From assembly GCF_041928815.1 (NCBI RefSeq), contig NZ_JBHFEI010000003.1:372001-436000 (forward strand): a stretch of DNA of 64,000 nt, written 5' to 3'. The position numbers and the translations under genes are program-made. This document shows, piece by piece, positions 1-8,307 of the stretch. Under the pieces are notes generated by a model. It was given only the letters and a program-made list of their open reading frames with translations, did no database searches and had not been told where the DNA came from. The number at the start of each line of letters is the position of its first letter. Position 1 is the first letter of the stretch. The stretch is from JBHFEI01 sp041928815. GTDB taxonomy: Bacteria > Pseudomonadota > Alphaproteobacteria > Rhizobiales > Rhizobiaceae.

Positions 1-1031
1 CGGTCGCCGAGCGGCTCGGGCTCGACAGCTTTCATTTCGTCAAGCGGCAGGGCTTCTTCCTGATCCCGGCCATCGTCACGATGATCGGCATCTCCTTCCT
101 GTCGCCGCGCCAGGTGCGCCGCGCCGCGATCATCCTGCTGCTCGTCTCGCTGGCGATGATGATCCTGGCGCTTTTCTTCGGGCAGGAGGTCAAGGGGTCG
201 CGGCGCTGGATCTCGCTCGGCAGCCTGTCGATCCAGCCGTCCGAATTCATGAAGCCGGCCTTCGTCATCGTCTGCGCCTGGCTGTTCTCCGAGCACCAGC
301 GCCAGCCGGAAATTCCGGGCAACCTCTTCGCCATCCTGCTCTTCGGCATCGTCGCCGCGCTGCTGGTGGCCCAGCCGGACCTCGGCCAGACGATCCTGAC
401 CTCGGCGGTCTGGGGCGGCATGTTCTTCATGGCCGGCATGCCCTGGCTCTGGATCATCGTGCTCGCCGGCCTTGCCGTCTTCGGCCTCGGCGCCGCCTAC
501 ACGCTGCTGCCGCACGTCGCCGGCCGCATCGACCGCTTCATGACCGGGGAGGGCGACACGTTCCAGGTCGACACCGCGCGCGAGGCGATCATCCGCGGCG
601 ACTGGTTCGGCAAGGGGCCGGGCGAGGGCGTCGTCAAGCGGATCATCCCCGACAGCCATACCGACTTCATCTTTTCCGTCGCGGCGGAGGAGTTCGGCAT
701 CATCTTCTGCATGGTGATCGTCGCCGTCTTCGCCTTCCTCGTCATGCGCGGCCTGTCGCATGCCTATCGCGAACGCAACGACTTCAACCGCTTCGCCGTC
801 GCCGGCCTCGTCATCCAGATCGGCATCCAGTCGATGATCAATATCGGCGTCAACCTGGAGCTGCTTCCGGCCAAGGGCATGACGCTGCCGTTGATTTCCT
901 ACGGCGGTTCGTCGATGGTCGCGATCGCGGTGACGGCAGGCTTCATTCTGGCGCTGACGCGCCACCGGCCGGAGAAGCGCGCCGCGGAACGCAGCCTGTT
1001 CCGCTCCGGCGTCGGCGTTCCGGCACATTAG
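1..1031 (+). CDS. ftsW: FtsW, septal peptidoglycan polymerase (5' truncated)
   Basis: SEDS-family glycosyltransferase of the divisome, which polymerises lipid II at the septum with the class B penicillin-binding protein FtsI. The frame is open from base 3 (first residues VAERLGLDSFHFVKRQ), so the start lies upstream of the window; about 342 codons are visible. Seen: many hydrophobic membrane segments, the SEDS signature QPSEFMKPAF, and the conserved C-terminal LPLISYGGSSM. It is followed after a 157-base gap by murG, the usual order in the alphaproteobacterial dcw cluster. RodA is the main alternative, but the mur/fts context favours FtsW. Confidence 0.95.
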   Translation, partial: VAERLGLDSFHFVKRQGFFLIPAIVTMIGISFLSPRQVRRAAIILLLVSLAMMILALFFGQEVKGSRRWISLGSLSIQPSEFMKPAFVIVCAWLFSEHQRQPEIPGNLFAILLFGIVAALLVAQPDLGQTILTSAVWGGMFFMAGMPWLWIIVLAGLAVFGLGAAYTLLPHVAGRIDRFMTGEGDTFQVDTAREAIIRGDWFGKGPGEGVVKRIIPDSHTDFIFSVAAEEFGIIFCMVIVAVFAFLVMRGLSHAYRERNDFNRFAVAGLVIQIGIQSMINIGVNLELLPAKGMTLPLISYGGSSMVAIAVTAGFILALTRHRPEKRAAERSLFRSGVGVPAH

Positions 1032-1188
1032 GGCAGGTCGTGCCGGAGCCGGGTTTCTGAAGGCTCCGGACGCGGCGATGGGCAATGAGGGGACGGAGCC
1101 GTCCGGGTGATCGCGCGTTCACCTTGATGGTCCGGACACGAGACGGATCGAGGGCGGCGCGGCCGTCCTTCCCGGGAGACATGACGAC

Positions 1189-2313
1189 ATGACCAAGGGC
1201 ATCATCCTGCTGTCGGCCGGCGGAACGGGCGGGCACCTGTTCCCCGCCGAGGCGCTGGCGCATGAACTGAAGGCGCGGGGCTATTCCGTGCATCTCGTCA
1301 CCGACAGCCGCGCCGAGCGCTATGCCGGCAGCTTTCCCGCCGATGCGGTCCATGTCGTGCCGTCGGCCACGATCGGGTCGAAGAACCCGCTCAAGGTGGC
1401 GCGCTCGCTCTGGACGCTCTGGAACGGCATCCGCACGGCAAGGCGGCTGATGGGGCGGCTGAAGCCGCTCGCCGTCGCAGGCTTCGGCGGCTACCCGACC
1501 GTGCCGCCGCTGATCGCCGCGACGGGGCTCGGCATTCCCTCGCTGATCCACGAGCAGAACGCCGTGATGGGCCGCGCCAACAGGGCGCTGGCGCCCCGGG
1601 TGAAGGCGATCGCCGGCGGCTTCCTCCCGGAAGGCACCGGCGCCTATGCGGCAAAGACGGTGACGACCGGCAATCCCGTCCGCCCGGCCGTGCTGGAGGC
1701 GGCGAACACACCCTACCGCCCGTCCGGCGACGGCGCGCCGTTTGACCTCGTCGTCTTCGGTGGCAGCCAGGGCGCCCAGTTCTTCTCGAAGGCGATCCCG
1801 CAGGCGATCTCCGCGCTCGACGAGCGCGCGCAGCAGCGCCTCAGGATCACCCAGCAGGCCCGCCCGGAAGACCGCGAAAAGGTCGAGCCGGTCTATGCCC
1901 GGCTCGGCCTCAAGGCGGAGGTCTCGCCCTTCTTCACCGACATGGCGGCGCGGATCGCCGATGCGAACCTCGTCATCTGCCGGTCGGGTGCCTCGACCGT
2001 CTCCGAGATCGCCGTGATCGGCCGGCCGGCGATCCTCGTGCCCTATCCTTATGCGCTCGACCACGATCAGGCGGCGAATGCGGCGGCGCTCGCGGCCGAA
2101 GGCGGCGCCCGGGTCATCGCGCAATCCGAACTCGGCCAGGAAAAACTCTCGGCACTGATCGCGGACGCGATGGCCGATCCCGACGCCCTGCAGGCGATGG
2201 CCGACAAGGCCCGCCGCACCGGCAAACCCGACGCCGCCCGACACCTCGCCGACATGGTCGAGGCGATCGCCGGCGGCAAGACGATCCAACAGTTCAAGGA
2301 ATCCCGCCCATGA
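1189..2313 (+). CDS. murG: MurG, lipid II-forming N-acetylglucosaminyltransferase
   Basis: Transfers GlcNAc from UDP-GlcNAc to lipid I on the inner face of the membrane, giving lipid II, the substrate of the upstream FtsW. The 374-residue length fits the family. The N-terminal glycine-rich motif AGGTGGHLFP is at residues 10-19; a second glycine-rich loop FGGSQGAQFFSK lies near 190-201, and the donor-sugar region VPYPYALDHDQAANA near 285-299. A GGGAGA-type ribosome binding site precedes the ATG. The last bases overlap the murC start (ATGA), indicating translational coupling in a murG-murC-murB operon. Confidence 0.97.
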   Translation: MTKGIILLSAGGTGGHLFPAEALAHELKARGYSVHLVTDSRAERYAGSFPADAVHVVPSATIGSKNPLKVARSLWTLWNGIRTARRLMGRLKPLAVAGFGGYPTVPPLIAATGLGIPSLIHEQNAVMGRANRALAPRVKAIAGGFLPEGTGAYAAKTVTTGNPVRPAVLEAANTPYRPSGDGAPFDLVVFGGSQGAQFFSKAIPQAISALDERAQQRLRITQQARPEDREKVEPVYARLGLKAEVSPFFTDMAARIADANLVICRSGASTVSEIAVIGRPAILVPYPYALDHDQAANAAALAAEGGARVIAQSELGQEKLSALIADAMADPDALQAMADKARRTGKPDAARHLADMVEAIAGGKTIQQFKESRP

Positions 2314-3725
2314 AAATGCCCCAGACGATCGGTCTCGTCCACTTCATCGGTATCGGCGGCATCGGCATGAGCGGCATCGCCGAGGTGCTGCACAATCTCG
2401 GCCACAGGGTGCAGGGCTCGGACCAGGCCGACAGCGCCAATGTCCAGCGCCTGCGCGCCAAGGGCATCGAGGTCTTCGTCGGCCACAAGGCGGAGAATCT
2501 CGGCGAGGCCGAGGTGATCGTCGTCTCGACCGCGATCAGGAAGACCAATCCGGAGCTCGTCGCCGCGCGTGAAAAACTGTTGCCGGTGGTGCGGCGCGCC
2601 GAGATGCTCGCCGAGCTGATGCGCTTCCGCAACGCGATCGCCATCGGCGGCACCCATGGCAAGACGACGACGACCTCGATGGTGGCGACGCTGCTCGAGG
2701 CCGGCGGGCTCGATCCGACCGTCATCAACGGCGGCATCATCAACGCCTACGGCACCAATGCGCGCATGGGCGAGGGCGAGTGGATGGTGGTCGAGGCCGA
2801 CGAATCGGACGGCACCTTCCTGAAGCTGCCGGCCGACGTCGCCGTCATCACCAATATCGATCCCGAGCATCTCGACCATTACGGCAATTTCGACGCAGTG
2901 CGCGCCGCCTTCCGCCAGTTCGTCGAGAACGTGCCCTTCTACGGCTTCGGCGTGATGTGCCTCGACCATCCCGAGGTGCAGACGCTGGTCAGCCGCATCG
3001 AGGACCGCAAGGTCGTCACCTATGGCGAGAACCCGCAGGCCGACGTGCGCTTCTTCAACGTGCGCATGGACGGCGCCACCTCGGTCTTCGACATCGAGAT
3101 CCGGCGCCGCCGCACGGGCGAGGTGATTTCGCTCGCCGATCTCCGCCTGCCCATGCCCGGCCGCCACAACGTCTCCAACGCGACGGCCGCCGTTGCCGTG
3201 GCAAATCGTCTCGGCATCAGCCATGCCGACATCGCCAAGGGGCTTGCCGCCTTCGCCGGCGTGAAGCGTCGCTTCACCTTCACCGGCGAATGGAACAACA
3301 TCCGTGTCTATGACGATTACGGCCATCATCCGGTCGAGATCAAGGCGGTGCTGCGGGCGGCGCGCGAGGCCTGCGCCGGCCGGATCGTCGCCGTGCACCA
3401 GCCGCACCGCTATTCGCGCCTCTCGTCGCTCTTCGAGGACTTCTCCGCCTGCTTCAACGATGCCGACACGATCCTGCTGGCGCCGGTCTACGCCGCCGGC
3501 GAGGAGCCGATCGAGGGCGCCAATTCGCAGGAGCTCGTCCAGCGCATCAAGGCGGGCGGCCATCGCGATGCCCGTTATCTGGAGGGGCCCGAACACCTGC
3601 CCGAAATTGTGGCAGGCATTGCGCAGCCCGGCGATTTCGTGGTTCTCTTGGGGGCTGGCAACATCACCAGCTGGGCGGCGAGCCTGCCCAGGGATCTCGA
3701 ACGCATCGCAGGACAGTCGCAATGA
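2310..3725 (+). CDS. murC: MurC, UDP-N-acetylmuramate--L-alanine ligase
   Basis: Cytoplasmic ATP-dependent Mur ligase that adds L-alanine to UDP-MurNAc, the first step of the stem peptide. At 471 residues it is full length. The N-terminal Rossmann-like domain starts with FIGIGGIGMSGIAEVL, which is typical of MurC rather than MurD/E/F. The ATP-binding loop GGTHGKTTT falls near residues 113-121, the central domain contains VVEADESDGTF, and DDYGHHP marks the C-terminal domain. It overlaps murG by four bases at its start and murB by four at its end, so the three genes look like one coupled operon. Confidence 0.97.
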   Translation: MKMPQTIGLVHFIGIGGIGMSGIAEVLHNLGHRVQGSDQADSANVQRLRAKGIEVFVGHKAENLGEAEVIVVSTAIRKTNPELVAAREKLLPVVRRAEMLAELMRFRNAIAIGGTHGKTTTTSMVATLLEAGGLDPTVINGGIINAYGTNARMGEGEWMVVEADESDGTFLKLPADVAVITNIDPEHLDHYGNFDAVRAAFRQFVENVPFYGFGVMCLDHPEVQTLVSRIEDRKVVTYGENPQADVRFFNVRMDGATSVFDIEIRRRRTGEVISLADLRLPMPGRHNVSNATAAVAVANRLGISHADIAKGLAAFAGVKRRFTFTGEWNNIRVYDDYGHHPVEIKAVLRAAREACAGRIVAVHQPHRYSRLSSLFEDFSACFNDADTILLAPVYAAGEEPIEGANSQELVQRIKAGGHRDARYLEGPEHLPEIVAGIAQPGDFVVLLGAGNITSWAASLPRDLERIAGQSQ

Positions 3726-4696
3726 ACAAGGTGAATGGCGAAAGACTTCTGGCTTCCCTCGGGGAGGGCGTCAAAGACGTCCGGGGCCGCCTGACGCCGA
3801 ATTCGCCGATGGACCGCGTCACCTGGTTTCGCGCCGGCGGCCTGGCCGAACTGATGTTCCAGCCGCATGACGTCGAGGACCTCGTCGCCTTCCTGAAGAT
3901 CCTGCCGGGCGAGGTTCCGCTTCTCGTCGTCGGTGTCGGCTCCAACCTGCTCGTGCGCGACGGCGGCATTCCCGGCGTGGTGATTCGCCTTTCGGCCAAG
4001 GGGTTCGGCGATCTCGAGCTCGCCGGCGAGAACCGGATCCGGGCCGGGGCCATCTGCCCGGACAAGAACATCGCCGCGATGGCGCTCGACCACGGCATCG
4101 GCGGTTTCGAGTTCTATTACGGCATCCCCGGCTCGCTCGGCGGCGCCCTGAAGATGAATGCCGGTGCCAATGGCGGCGAGACAAGGAACCGAGTCGTCGA
4201 GGTACACGCGGTCGATCGCAAGGGGGCGGTCCATGTGCTCTCCAATGCCGACATGAATTACAGCTACCGCCATTCCGGCGCGCCGGACGGGCTGATCTTC
4301 ACCCATGCCGTGTTCGAGGGCTATGCCGAGGACAAGGCGACGATTCGCGCCGAAATGGATGCGGTGCGCCAGCATCGCGAAACCGTGCAGCCGATTCGCG
4401 AGAAGACCGGCGGCTCCACCTTCAAGAATCCGGACGGCCATTCCGCCTGGAAGCTGATCGACGAGGCGGGTTGCCGCGGCCTGATGATCGGCAGCGCGCA
4501 GATGTCGCCGATGCATTGCAATTTCATGATCAACACCGGCCAGGCGACCGGCTACGAGCTCGAATATCTTGGCGAGACCGTGCGCCAGCGGGTGCACGAG
4601 CATTCCGGCATCCTGCTCGAATGGGAGATCAAGCGCGTCGGCCAGTTCATTCCCGGCTACGAGGTGCGGCCGTTCATGGGCCCCGTCACCGCTTGA
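3722..4696 (+). CDS. murB: MurB, UDP-N-acetylenolpyruvoylglucosamine reductase
   Basis: FAD flavoenzyme that reduces UDP-GlcNAc-enolpyruvate to UDP-MurNAc with NADPH. It has 324 residues. Seen: the FAD-binding VVGVGSNLLVRDGG, the phosphate-binding YGIPGSLGGALKMNAGANG, GGSTFKNP, and QMSPMHCNF containing the serine expected to donate the proton. It overlaps the murC stop by four bases. A strong hairpin follows the stop codon, and the next gene (an MFS transporter) points the other way, so the mur transcript very probably ends here rather than running into ddl. Confidence 0.96.
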   Translation: MNKVNGERLLASLGEGVKDVRGRLTPNSPMDRVTWFRAGGLAELMFQPHDVEDLVAFLKILPGEVPLLVVGVGSNLLVRDGGIPGVVIRLSAKGFGDLELAGENRIRAGAICPDKNIAAMALDHGIGGFEFYYGIPGSLGGALKMNAGANGGETRNRVVEVHAVDRKGAVHVLSNADMNYSYRHSGAPDGLIFTHAVFEGYAEDKATIRAEMDAVRQHRETVQPIREKTGGSTFKNPDGHSAWKLIDEAGCRGLMIGSAQMSPMHCNFMINTGQATGYELEYLGETVRQRVHEHSGILLEWEIKRVGQFIPGYEVRPFMGPVTA

Positions 4697-4718
4697 TCCG
4701 GATGCTGCCGGACGGGAC

Positions 4719-4754
4719 GAAAACGCCGCGGATCGCTCCGCGGCGTTTTCGTTT
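4719..4754. terminator. Bidirectional terminator between murB and the MFS gene
   Basis: A perfect 14-base stem (4719-4732 with 4737-4750) around the loop TCGC, flanked by A-rich and T-rich tracts (GAAAA ... TTTTCGTTT). It sits between two convergent genes and can serve both. Confidence 0.85.
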
Positions 4755-4770
4755 GGAAGCGGCTCCTGCG

Positions 4771-6090
4771 TCAGACCTCGTCCCGGCCCGACATGAGGAT
4801 GCAGGCGAGCGTGACCAGCGCGGCGATGCCCAGATAGTAGCCGACATAGGTCATGCCGTAGTTCACCTGCAGCCAGGTGGCGATGTAGGGCGCGAGCGAG
4901 GCGCCGAAGATGCCGGCAAAGTTGAAGGTGATCGACGCGCCGGTGTAGCGCACCCTTGTCGGGAAGGGTGCTGCGAGGGCGGTGCCGATCAGGCCGTAGG
5001 TGAGGCCCATCAGCGCCATCGCGACCGCGGCGAAGACGACGATCGCGGTCTCGCCGCTCGTCATCAGCTCCGGCAGCGCGAAGGAGAAGAGGCCGATCAG
5101 CACCGTCGTGCCGATCAGGATCTCGCGCCGGCCGAATCGCTCGGCGAGCTTGCCGGCGATCGGGATGAAGAGGCCAAACAGCACCGAGCCGAGGATCTGG
5201 ATCTCCAGCGCATCGAGGAAGGGGATGTTCAGCACCTTGACGTTGTAGGAGAGCAGGTAGGCAGAGCCGATGTAGAACAGCACGAAGGTGGCGAGCGCGA
5301 CGAAGGTGCCGAGCACGAGGCTGCGCTTGTGGTTGCGGAAGAGCTCCGCGACCGGAACCTCGACGCGCTCCTCCCGCTCGATCGCCTTCTGGAAGGCGGG
5401 GGTCTCGGTGATCGACAGGCGGACCCAGAGGCCAACGGCGATCAGCACGATCGAGGCGACGAAGGGAATGCGCCAGCCCCAGCTCAGCAGCGCCTCCTGG
5501 GACATGAGATGCAGGAGCAGCCAGAAGACGCCGGAGGAGAGGAACAGGCCGACGGGCGCGCCGAGCTGCGGGAACATGCCGTACCAGGAACGCTTGCCCG
5601 GAGGGGCGTTCTCGGTGGCGAGCAGCACCGCGCCGCCCCATTCGCCGCCAAGGCCAAAACCCTGGCCGAAGCGGCAGAGCGCGAGCAGGAGCGGCGCGAA
5701 CACGCCGATCGTCTCGTAGGACGGCAGCAGCCCGATGATGACCGTCGAGATGCCCATGGTCAGCAGCGCGGCGACGAGCGTCGTCTTGCGCCCCACCCGG
5801 TCGCCGTAATGGCCGAAGACGACGGCGCCGAGCGGACGGGCGAAGAAGGCGATCGAGAAGGTGGCGAAAGAGGCGAGCAGCGCCGTCATCGGATCGCTGT
5901 TGGGAAAGAAGATGTGCGGGAACACCAGCACGGCGGCGGTGGCGTAGACGTAGAAGTCGAAGAATTCGATGGTGGTGCCGACCAGACTGGCAAACAGCAC
6001 GCGGGCAGGGGAGTTCAGCGCGCGTGTGTTCAACGGGTCTGTCGTCGGCGACGGGCGGGAGATCGCGTCGCTCATGGGATTTTTTTCCAT
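4771..6090 (-). CDS. MFS transporter, metabolite:H+ symporter (MHS) family
   Basis: Inner-membrane solute transporter of the major facilitator superfamily, 439 residues with about 12 predicted membrane segments. The cytoplasmic loop motif FGHYGDRVGRKTTLV and the segment GQGFGLGGEWGGAVLLATE are characteristic of the MHS subfamily (ProP, KgtP, ShiA relatives), which import organic acids, osmolytes or shikimate with protons. The substrate cannot be told from sequence. The first ATG is at 6090; an in-frame ATG at 6075 (MSDAIS) is an equally good start. The gene is inverted inside the dcw cluster, between murB and ddl, and has no functional link to wall synthesis that I can see. Confidence 0.85.
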   Translation of the reverse strand: MEKNPMSDAISRPSPTTDPLNTRALNSPARVLFASLVGTTIEFFDFYVYATAAVLVFPHIFFPNSDPMTALLASFATFSIAFFARPLGAVVFGHYGDRVGRKTTLVAALLTMGISTVIIGLLPSYETIGVFAPLLLALCRFGQGFGLGGEWGGAVLLATENAPPGKRSWYGMFPQLGAPVGLFLSSGVFWLLLHLMSQEALLSWGWRIPFVASIVLIAVGLWVRLSITETPAFQKAIEREERVEVPVAELFRNHKRSLVLGTFVALATFVLFYIGSAYLLSYNVKVLNIPFLDALEIQILGSVLFGLFIPIAGKLAERFGRREILIGTTVLIGLFSFALPELMTSGETAIVVFAAVAMALMGLTYGLIGTALAAPFPTRVRYTGASITFNFAGIFGASLAPYIATWLQVNYGMTYVGYYLGIAALVTLACILMSGRDEV

Positions 6091-6463
6091 TTTTCGTTCT
6101 GGGAGGACCCTGGGAGGAGGCTCGCGCGGGGCTTAGCGCAAATTCTTCGCGCGTGAAACCTGGAATTTACGATTTGTTGACGCGCGAAGTCGAGAATTGC
6201 CGGGCCGCGGCGCTGGCGATCCTACGCCGCTCCATGCCGCCGAAGCGTCGCTCTCCCGCCGGCGCGGCCCCCGCCTCACACCGCTTCCGGCTGCTCTCGA
6301 CCAGCAAAATTTCCGGAACGGGCATTTCGGTTAACGAAAGTAAACGGTTCATTAACCTTAATGCCGTTCTAGTGGAGGCGAGCGGTCCGGCGGGTCGGTT
6401 CGGGGCATCAGAAAGCCCGACGCAAGCCTGATTGCCGAGTATCGGCGTTTTCCGGGGGCATGG
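6091..6463. other. Divergent intergenic region between the MFS gene and ddl
   Basis: 373 bases without a convincing gene; it must hold the promoters for the MFS gene (minus) and for ddl-ftsQAZ (plus). Most is G+C-rich, but 6300-6375 is noticeably A+T-rich. An open frame runs across it on the plus strand (6024-6431), but it has unlikely composition and no ribosome binding site. I found no terminator or repeat. Confidence 0.5.
6331..6361. promoter_or_regulatory. TTAA-rich cluster upstream of ddl, possible CtrA-type site
   Basis: Three TTAA elements occur in 31 bases: TTAA at 6331, TTAA at 6352 and TTAA at 6358. The first is followed after seven bases by AAAC, one half of a degenerate TTAA-N7-TTAA CtrA box. 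The location, about 100 bases before the ddl-ftsQAZ block, is where cell-cycle control would be expected in an alphaproteobacterium. It is a weak match and only a suggestion. Confidence 0.25.
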
Positions 6464-7390
6464 ATGAGTGGCAAGCACGTGGCAGTCCTGATGGGTGGGT
6501 TCTCTTCGGAGCGGCCGGTGAGCCTGTCTTCGGGGAATGCCTGCGCGGACGCGCTGGAAGCGGCCGGCTATCGCGTCACCCGCGTCGATGCCGGCCACGA
6601 TGTCGCCGCCGTGCTGGCGGAGCTGCGCCCCGACGTCGCCTTCAACGCGCTGCACGGGCCCTTCGGCGAAGACGGCACCATCCAGGGCGTGCTCGAATAC
6701 CTGCAGATCCCCTACACCCATTCCGGCGTGCTCGCCTCGGCGCTGGCGATGGACAAGGAGCAGGCGAAGATCGTCGCGCGCGCGGCCGGAATCCCGGTCG
6801 CCGAAGCGCGGGTGATGAGCCGGCACGATGTCGTCGCCGCCCATCCGATGGCGCCGCCCTATGTCGTCAAGCCCGTCCGGGAAGGCTCCAGCTTCGGCGT
6901 CGTCATCGTGAAGGAGGACCAGTCGCATCCGCCCCAGGTCATCGGTTCGGGCGAATGGCGCTACGGCGACCGCGTGATGGTCGAGCGTTACGTCGCCGGC
7001 CGGGAGCTCACCTGCGGCGTCATGGGCGACCGGGCGCTCGGCGTCACCGAGATCATCCCGCAGGGCCACGCCTTCTACGATTATGATTCGAAATATGTGA
7101 AGGGGGGCTCCCGCCACGAGATCCCGGCGAGACTTTCACCGGATATTTACCAAAACGTACAAAAGCTTGCCCTGATGGCCCATCAGGCGATCGGATGCCG
7201 CGGCGTCAGCCGGTCCGACTTCCGCTTCGACGACCAGGCGCCGGGCGGCGGCGAGCTCATCTGGCTGGAAGTCAACACCCAGCCCGGCATGACCCCGACA
7301 TCGCTGGTTCCCGAGATGGCGGCCCATGCGGGCCTGGGCTTCGGCGAGTTTCTGAGCTGGATGGTGGAGGACGCCTCGTGTTTGCGTTGA
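6464..7390 (+). CDS. ddl: D-alanine--D-alanine ligase
   Basis: ATP-grasp enzyme that makes the D-Ala-D-Ala dipeptide added to the peptidoglycan precursor by MurF. It has 308 residues. Seen: the N-terminal VLMGGFSSERPVSLSSG, NALHGPFGEDGTIQG, the ATP-binding KPVREGSSFGV and the metal/substrate motif EVNTQPGMTPTSL near the C-terminus. It is the first gene of a second dcw block; its last 13 bases overlap the ftsQ reading frame. The name ddlB is often used for the dcw copy. Confidence 0.96.
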   Translation: MSGKHVAVLMGGFSSERPVSLSSGNACADALEAAGYRVTRVDAGHDVAAVLAELRPDVAFNALHGPFGEDGTIQGVLEYLQIPYTHSGVLASALAMDKEQAKIVARAAGIPVAEARVMSRHDVVAAHPMAPPYVVKPVREGSSFGVVIVKEDQSHPPQVIGSGEWRYGDRVMVERYVAGRELTCGVMGDRALGVTEIIPQGHAFYDYDSKYVKGGSRHEIPARLSPDIYQNVQKLALMAHQAIGCRGVSRSDFRFDDQAPGGGELIWLEVNTQPGMTPTSLVPEMAAHAGLGFGEFLSWMVEDASCLR

Positions 7391-8307
7391 TCGGCGGCAA
7401 GACGAAAAGAGTGCGGGTGCCGGATCCGAGCACGGTCGATCTCGACGGCGGCCTCGTTCTGCCGCGTCCGCTGCGCCGCATCGTGCGGCTCGCCGTCAGC
7501 CTCTGCACCGGCCGGATCGCCATTCCCGCCCATACCGGCACGATCGCCGTCGTCGGCCTTTTTGCGGCAACCGGCTATTACGGCGTGTCGCTCGGCGGCC
7601 ATTCGCAGGCGGTGGCCCAGGCGACGACCAGCGCGGTCGGCTTCGCCATCGAGGACGTCAAGGTCTCAGGCAACGCCCACACTTCCGAGATCGACATCCT
7701 GCAGCAGCTCGGCCTCGACGGCACCACCTCGCTCGTCGCCCTCGACATCGGCGAAGCCCGGCGGCTGATCGCCGAGCTGCCCTGGGTCGAGCGCGTCACC
7801 GTGCGCAAGGTCTATCCCGGCACGATCGAGGTGGACCTGACCGAGCGCAAGGCCTTCGCCATCTGGCAGCATGGCAGCGACCTGTCGCTGATCGAGGAAA
7901 GCGGCAGCGTCATCGCGCCGCTGCGCGACAACAAGTTCGCCTCGCTGCCGCTGTTCGTCGGCCGCGACGCAGAGGCCGAGGCCGCCAAGTTCTACAGCAC
8001 TTTCTCGCAATGGCCGGAGATGAAGAGCCGCGTCAAGGCCTTCATCCGCATCGCCGCCCGGCGCTGGGACCTGCAGCTCGACAACGGCGTGCTCGTCCGC
8101 CTGCCGGAGCACGATCTCGCCCGCGCGATGGAAAGGCTCGCCACGCTCGAGCGCGAGCACCAGATCCTCGAGCGCGACATCGCGACCGTCGACCTGAGGC
8201 TCGGCGACCGGACCACGGTGCAGCTGACCGAAGGCGCCGTCGAGCGGCGCGAGGCGGTGCTGAAGGAGCGCACGAAACGTCTGAAGGCTGAGGAAAAGAA
8301 CATATGA
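7378..8307 (+). CDS. ftsQ: FtsQ, divisome membrane protein
   Basis: Bitopic inner-membrane protein that links early and late divisome components. The chosen start is GTG 7378 (VFALIGGKTKRVRV), inside the end of ddl, giving 309 residues; upstream in-frame codons only shadow ddl. Seen: a short cytoplasmic part, a hydrophobic segment near residues 50-65, and a POTRA domain with VSGNAHTSEIDILQQLGL followed by the typical LPWVERVTVRKVYPGTIEV. The stop overlaps the ftsA ATG by four bases. Coupled translation ddl-ftsQ-ftsA is implied. Confidence 0.93.
   Translation: MFALIGGKTKRVRVPDPSTVDLDGGLVLPRPLRRIVRLAVSLCTGRIAIPAHTGTIAVVGLFAATGYYGVSLGGHSQAVAQATTSAVGFAIEDVKVSGNAHTSEIDILQQLGLDGTTSLVALDIGEARRLIAELPWVERVTVRKVYPGTIEVDLTERKAFAIWQHGSDLSLIEESGSVIAPLRDNKFASLPLFVGRDAEAEAAKFYSTFSQWPEMKSRVKAFIRIAARRWDLQLDNGVLVRLPEHDLARAMERLATLEREHQILERDIATVDLRLGDRTTVQLTEGAVERREAVLKERTKRLKAEEKNI

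Noticed and set aside
1043..1069. Hairpin in the ftsW-murG gap (CCGGAGCC/GGCTCCGG)
   Set aside because: Eight-base stem with an 11-base loop and no T-run; too weak to call a terminator between genes that are usually co-transcribed.
4471..6156. Long plus-strand frame over the MFS gene
   Set aside because: Product is almost pure Arg/Asp/Glu/Gly; it is the mirror of a membrane protein gene.
6024..6431. Plus-strand frame in the MFS-ddl gap
   Set aside because: Starts antisense to the MFS gene, lacks a ribosome binding site, and has no conserved pattern.
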